From Acidithiobacillus sp. (lineage in GTDB: Bacteria; Pseudomonadota; Gammaproteobacteria; Acidithiobacillales; Acidithiobacillaceae): 18,356 nucleotides of DNA. This document shows positions 15,275 through 18,356 of this stretch, piece by piece; position 1 is the first letter of the stretch; every line of letters begins with the position of its first letter. The stretch covers positions 1-18,356 of the forward strand of contig JAPTWR010000161.1 in NCBI GenBank assembly GCA_028065135.1. The letters are read 5' to 3'. A program made the position numbers and the translations under genes. The notes beneath the pieces were generated by a model. It was given only the letters and a program-made list of their open reading frames with translations, had not been told where the DNA came from and made no database searches.

Positions 15275-15825
15275 AAAGGCGAGCACTGTTCCTGGACCGT
15301 GATGGCGTAGTCAATATCGACAAAGGCTATGTGTATCGGAAGAAGGATATAGAATTTGTTGATGGAATTTTTGATCTGGTCAGACTGGCGAAATCGCTAG
15401 ACTATTTGGTTATAGTAGTCACTAATCAGGCGGGCATCGGACGCGGATACTATTCGACCGAACAGTTCTGGAGTCTTATGGAGTGGATATCCGAACGTTT
15501 TTGCCGGTACGGGGGCGCGCTGGATGGAACTTATTTTTGCCCAGATCATCCGATTTATGGTGTTGGTGAATACAAGCGTGCGTCCCTTTGTCGGAAACCC
15601 GCGCCAGGCATGTTGTTGAGTGCCATAAGAGACTGGGATATTGACGAAGGCAAATCGATTTTAATTGGTGATAAAATTTCGGATATTCAGGCGGGAAATA
15701 CGGCGGGCGTGGGTGTAAATCTGCTGTTTAATCTGCAGGGCGAGGAAAATTATCAGCCAGTAATACACCATTTATCGCAAGCGAAGGTGTTTTTATCTTC
15801 GTCTGCGTTTATTGTGCCAGCCTGA
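15271..15825 (+). CDS. gmhB: D,D-heptose 1,7-bisphosphate 7-phosphatase (HAD IIIA)
   Basis: It removes the 7-phosphate from D-glycero-alpha-D-manno-heptose 1,7-bisphosphate, between HddA and HddC. The 184-residue HAD enzyme shows FLDRDGVVN with nucleophile Asp9 and acid/base Asp11, VTNQAGIGRG (50-59, Thr51 or Asn52 in motif II), Lys109 in CRKPAPGM, and GDKISDIQAG with Asp134 and Asp138 for Mg. In E. coli GmhB four residues (Cys92, His94, Cys107, Cys109) hold zinc. Here the matching loop reads Cys90-Pro-Asp-His93 and later Ser105-Leu-Cys107, so two positions are changed, though His93 could substitute. The gene is translationally coupled to hddC and shares its moderate G+C. HisB-N is a related family but does not fit the context. 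Confidence 0.92.
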   Translation: MKRRALFLDRDGVVNIDKGYVYRKKDIEFVDGIFDLVRLAKSLDYLVIVVTNQAGIGRGYYSTEQFWSLMEWISERFCRYGGALDGTYFCPDHPIYGVGEYKRASLCRKPAPGMLLSAIRDWDIDEGKSILIGDKISDIQAGNTAGVGVNLLFNLQGEENYQPVIHHLSQAKVFLSSSAFIVPA

Positions 15826-15863
15826 GGTATGGTTTTTCTTGTAAATAACTAGTAAAGGTAATT

Positions 15864-16166
15864 ATGTATCACGAAGTAGATCTGCACAGGCGTTCAGAAG
15901 GACGGAATGCTGTTGTCAGAGTGCCTAATAGCATAGGGCGGCTCAACATCAATGATCTTACGGCAGATCTGCGTGAGAATTGCGATGGGCTTTGCGAGAT
16001 TGGGTCCTATCCATTCCCTCCAAACGGGGAGGATATCCGCAGCTACGTGCTGAAAAAGCTGGAGCCAATCTTATGTTATGATGTGCCTGGGAAAGGCGTG
16101 CATTACACTGGAATGAAGTACGTTACTGCACTATCGCTGCGCTTAGTCAGCAATAGAGAGCAGTGA
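15864..16166 (+). CDS. Hypothetical protein, 100 residues
   Basis: I do not recognise this protein. It starts at ATG 15864 with AAAGG at 15854-15858 as ribosome site and is followed with no gap by the ligase-like gene. The sequence MYHEVDLHRRSEGRNAVVRV opens a mixed, soluble-looking protein with alternating beta-like stretches, three Cys residues and no signal peptide or membrane helix. Its fixed position between the nucleotide-heptose genes and the ligase suggests a part in the same process, but this is inference from position only. It could also be a truncated piece of a larger protein. Confidence 0.6.
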   Translation: MYHEVDLHRRSEGRNAVVRVPNSIGRLNINDLTADLRENCDGLCEIGSYPFPPNGEDIRSYVLKKLEPILCYDVPGKGVHYTGMKYVTALSLRLVSNREQ

Positions 16167-18199
16167 TGGACATGACCGCTCCAGCGCATCGTCCCTGGTT
16201 ATACGCCCTGTTACCCTTCGTAGCCTACCTGCTGTCCTGGTACTACAACGGCCAAATTATCCCATTGCTGGCTCTCAGCATGATCGTTTATCTCCTATGG
16301 GGGGCTTGGGTATGGTGGCCACGTTTGCGCGTGGGCTTGCCCTGGCCGCGTGGGTTTCTGCCAACGTTCATGGTGCTCTGGTTCCTCTGGTTCGGCGTTA
16401 CGCTGTTCTGGAGCGGTGTACCCTACAGCAGTTGGTTCTATTTCTGGGTGCTGGGGTCTTTGCCGCTTGGGTTCCTGATTTGGGTCACAATGCCAGACAC
16501 GGTGCAGGATCGAGCCTGGACTTGGCTGTGGTGGGGCGCTGTGGCCAGCGCTTGGGTCTTGGGCGGAATGGCGCTTTGGCAGTATTACCAATGGATGGGG
16601 CAAGGTATCGGCTGGACAGGCTTGCGCCCCAATGGCCCCTTGCTCGATACGAATAGCTTTGCGGCATGGCTCAATCTGTTGTTCTTTCCATTGCTTGCCG
16701 TGTATTTTGCGTACGACGCACAGAGAAAGGTTCGGTTTCTAGGTCGTCAGGTAGATCTTCTCGGGCTTTTTTACCTGGCCACCATCGCTGTTGTGCTATT
16801 GGCATTCTTCTCCACGGGCAGCCGGGGTGGTTTGTTGGCGTGGCTGTGTACCATACCCTTTGCACTGTGGGGCTTCAGGCGCCAGGCTGGCGCTTTCCCG
16901 CGCTGGATGATGATCTTCGCTTTGGCCCTGCTGGCCTTTTTGTTGATGAATTATGCAAAAGGCTACAATATTTTGGGCCATCTAGCTCCAGGTTATATCG
17001 ACCACAACAGCTCTACAGTAGCTCGTGGCCTCATGTGGCTGGCCACTTGGCACATCTTTCTCAGCCATCCCTGGCTGGGCACGGGGTTGGGCAGTTATTT
17101 CCTCTACTATCCCGCCTATCGGCTCCCTGGGGAACTGGCATCTGCTGGTACTTACGCGCACAACGATTACATCGAATATCTGGCGGAAGGCGGGTTGGTC
17201 AATCTGGGCTTTCTGTTGGCTTTTGCCGGTTCGCTGATGTACGCGCTTTATAAGTTGCTCTACAAGGCCGGAAAATCCCTGAATCTGCCCGAAGGGCGGC
17301 GTCTGGAAGCCCTTGGTCTGGTACTGGGGGTGTTTGCCATTACGGGACATGCCCTGGGGAATTTCATTTTTTATAACCTGCCCCTCAGTGTACTGGCGGG
17401 ATTATTCCTGGCGCAGGCGTGGCGAATCTATGGCTATCATGGGGAGACTGCGCCGATCTTACCCCGCATCGGTATCCATCATGGGGCAATTGCCCAGGCA
17501 GTGATGGTTGTCGCGGTGGTGGTGGCCTCCTGGAACCTGCTGGCGGATGGCGCGACATTCGCCCTGTTCAGCAGTAATGGTTGGCTCAATAGGGTAATCC
17601 CCAACAGTAATCAACGGGCGGTGTTTTTACTGAAGGCTGCAGACTGGATCAGTTTGGCAAGGCCGCTGGCAACCCAGCCCCATGTTTATCTGGCCAATAC
17701 CTATCTGTCGCTGGCTGAGCGTGATAAGTCTCTTAATGTACCCCATCGCAAGGCGCTCGTGGAAAGTGCGCTGCAACAATACCGACAGAGTCTGGTGGGC
17801 ATTCCCCGTCAATCGGGGGTACTCAATTCCATCGGCAGTCTTTATCTGACCCAGGCGCACTTGCTCGGTCTGGGTCCTGTACAGGCAGAGCGCAAGGCTT
17901 TGCTGGCATGGCGTCGTGGCCTCGCCATCAATCCTGAGAGCATCAGTCTGCGCAACCAGATCGCACAACTGGCTTTCGTCCAGCACGGGGATGTGGACGG
18001 AGCCATCGCTTTTTTGCGCGCTGGTTTGCAGCGACCACTCTTTCCTTTTCCGCGCAGCAACTTGCAGATGGAAATCGCCCTGACCCAGTGGCGTGCGGGG
18101 GAAAAGTCGGCAACCAGGGCGACACTGGTGCAATTGCTACGGGAGAATCCGGACTACCATCCGGCGATCGCATGGTTATTGTCCATGAAGAAAAGTTGA
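16166..18199 (+). CDS. Wzy_C-family O-antigen ligase or oligosaccharyltransferase with C-terminal repeat tail
   Basis: A 677-residue membrane protein. About 11 hydrophobic segments fill residues 1-465. The large periplasmic loop, RGLMWLATWHIFLSHPWLG (287-305) followed by GTGLGSYFLYYPAYR and AHNDYIEYLAEGGLVNLGF (331-349, with His332-Asn-Asp), is the signature of Wzy_C proteins such as WaaL ligases and PglL/PilO oligosaccharyltransferases. Residues after about 480 are soluble and look like TPR-type helical hairpins (SGVLNSIGSLYLTQAHLLGL and so on), a tail seen in some PglL-like and polymerase-like members. It would move the finished glycan from undecaprenyl diphosphate to lipid A-core or a protein. 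GAGAG at 16155-16159 favours ATG 16166; GTG 16163 and ATG 16172 are alternatives. G+C is high, like the window edges. Confidence 0.85.
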   Translation: MDMTAPAHRPWLYALLPFVAYLLSWYYNGQIIPLLALSMIVYLLWGAWVWWPRLRVGLPWPRGFLPTFMVLWFLWFGVTLFWSGVPYSSWFYFWVLGSLPLGFLIWVTMPDTVQDRAWTWLWWGAVASAWVLGGMALWQYYQWMGQGIGWTGLRPNGPLLDTNSFAAWLNLLFFPLLAVYFAYDAQRKVRFLGRQVDLLGLFYLATIAVVLLAFFSTGSRGGLLAWLCTIPFALWGFRRQAGAFPRWMMIFALALLAFLLMNYAKGYNILGHLAPGYIDHNSSTVARGLMWLATWHIFLSHPWLGTGLGSYFLYYPAYRLPGELASAGTYAHNDYIEYLAEGGLVNLGFLLAFAGSLMYALYKLLYKAGKSLNLPEGRRLEALGLVLGVFAITGHALGNFIFYNLPLSVLAGLFLAQAWRIYGYHGETAPILPRIGIHHGAIAQAVMVVAVVVASWNLLADGATFALFSSNGWLNRVIPNSNQRAVFLLKAADWISLARPLATQPHVYLANTYLSLAERDKSLNVPHRKALVESALQQYRQSLVGIPRQSGVLNSIGSLYLTQAHLLGLGPVQAERKALLAWRRGLAINPESISLRNQIAQLAFVQHGDVDGAIAFLRAGLQRPLFPFPRSNLQMEIALTQWRAGEKSATRATLVQLLRENPDYHPAIAWLLSMKKS

Positions 18200-18255
18200 C
18201 GGAAGCATGCCCTATTCGTAAAGTAGTGCCAGAACCTATTCTATGAGGTGTGGTT

Positions 18256-18356
18256 ATGAGAACGGTGACTGCCGCAGATGCCAACCGCCAGTTTTCCAGC
18301 GTCTTGCGCGAGGTAAGTCAAGGCGAAACCTTCACCGTGGTATCCAGAGGCAGGCC
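18256..18356 (+). CDS. Phd/YefM-family antitoxin, 3' end outside window
   Basis: Thirty-three codons are visible: MRTVTAADANRQFSSVLREV followed by a SQGETFTVVSRGR stretch. The opening and the VVSRGR segment are typical of Phd/YefM antitoxins, which bind their own promoter and neutralise a partner toxin. GAGGTG at 18245-18250 is a good ribosome site 5 bases upstream. The partner (usually a PIN or RelE-type toxin) would lie beyond the window. It begins 57 bases after the ligase-like gene and appears to start an unrelated unit. Confidence 0.82.
   Translation, partial: MRTVTAADANRQFSSVLREVSQGETFTVVSRGR

Noticed and set aside
1..18356. tRNA, rRNA, CRISPR array, riboswitch or rho-independent terminator
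   Set aside because: I saw no cloverleaf, regular spaced repeats, or stem followed by a T run in the gaps between genes.

Overview
This window is a surface-polysaccharide biosynthesis locus of the Wzx/Wzy type, read entirely on the + strand. The organism is a Gram-negative bacterium. The ISL3 transposase resembles elements I associate with Acidithiobacillus, so an acidophilic gammaproteobacterium of that kind is my best guess; this is an impression from memory, not a database result.

Layout. At the left edge lie a Uma2-family nuclease-like gene (2-562) and an unrecognised 134-residue gene (578-982). The polysaccharide block then runs: GT2 glycosyltransferase (999-1892), galE (1889-2872), Wzx-type flippase (2963-4462), SAM methyltransferase with four N-terminal cysteines (4452-5510), a second GT2 (5500-6543), a GT-B glycosyltransferase (6540-7730), a complete ISL3 insertion sequence (7802-9105), a Wzy-like polymerase (9088/9118-10482), a second GT-B glycosyltransferase (10532-11746) and a third GT2 (11748-12692) that is a paralogue of the first. 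After a 274-base gap come four closely packed genes for GDP-D-glycero-alpha-D-manno-heptose: hddA, gmhA, hddC and gmhB (12967-15825). An unrecognised 100-residue gene, a Wzy_C-type O-antigen ligase or oligosaccharyltransferase with a repeat-rich tail (16166-18199), and the start of a Phd/YefM antitoxin gene (from 18256) close the window.

How the genes work together. GalE would supply UDP-galactose (or UDP-GalNAc). GmhA, HddA, GmhB and HddC would turn sedoheptulose 7-phosphate into GDP-D,D-heptose. The five glycosyltransferases would build a repeat unit on undecaprenyl phosphate in the cytoplasm, possibly decorated by the methyltransferase. Wzx would flip it, Wzy would polymerise it, and the Wzy_C protein would transfer it to lipid A-core or to a protein. 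No initiating phosphoglycosyltransferase, Wzz or export-channel gene is in the window. Most neighbours overlap by 4 to 13 bases or are a few bases apart, which points to one or two long transcripts with translational coupling.

Composition. The stretch from about 4450 to 7800 and from about 9115 to 11750 is much richer in A+T than its surroundings (17 of 60 bases are G/C at 5341-5400, against 42 of 60 at 8461-8520 inside the IS). The serotype-determining core (methyltransferase, GTs, polymerase) therefore looks like imported DNA bracketed by host-like genes, with the IS a later arrival. The IS is exactly delimited by an 8-base target duplication (GGAATAGA). It sits just upstream of the polymerase start codon, and its right end carries an outward-reading ATG in frame with the polymerase.
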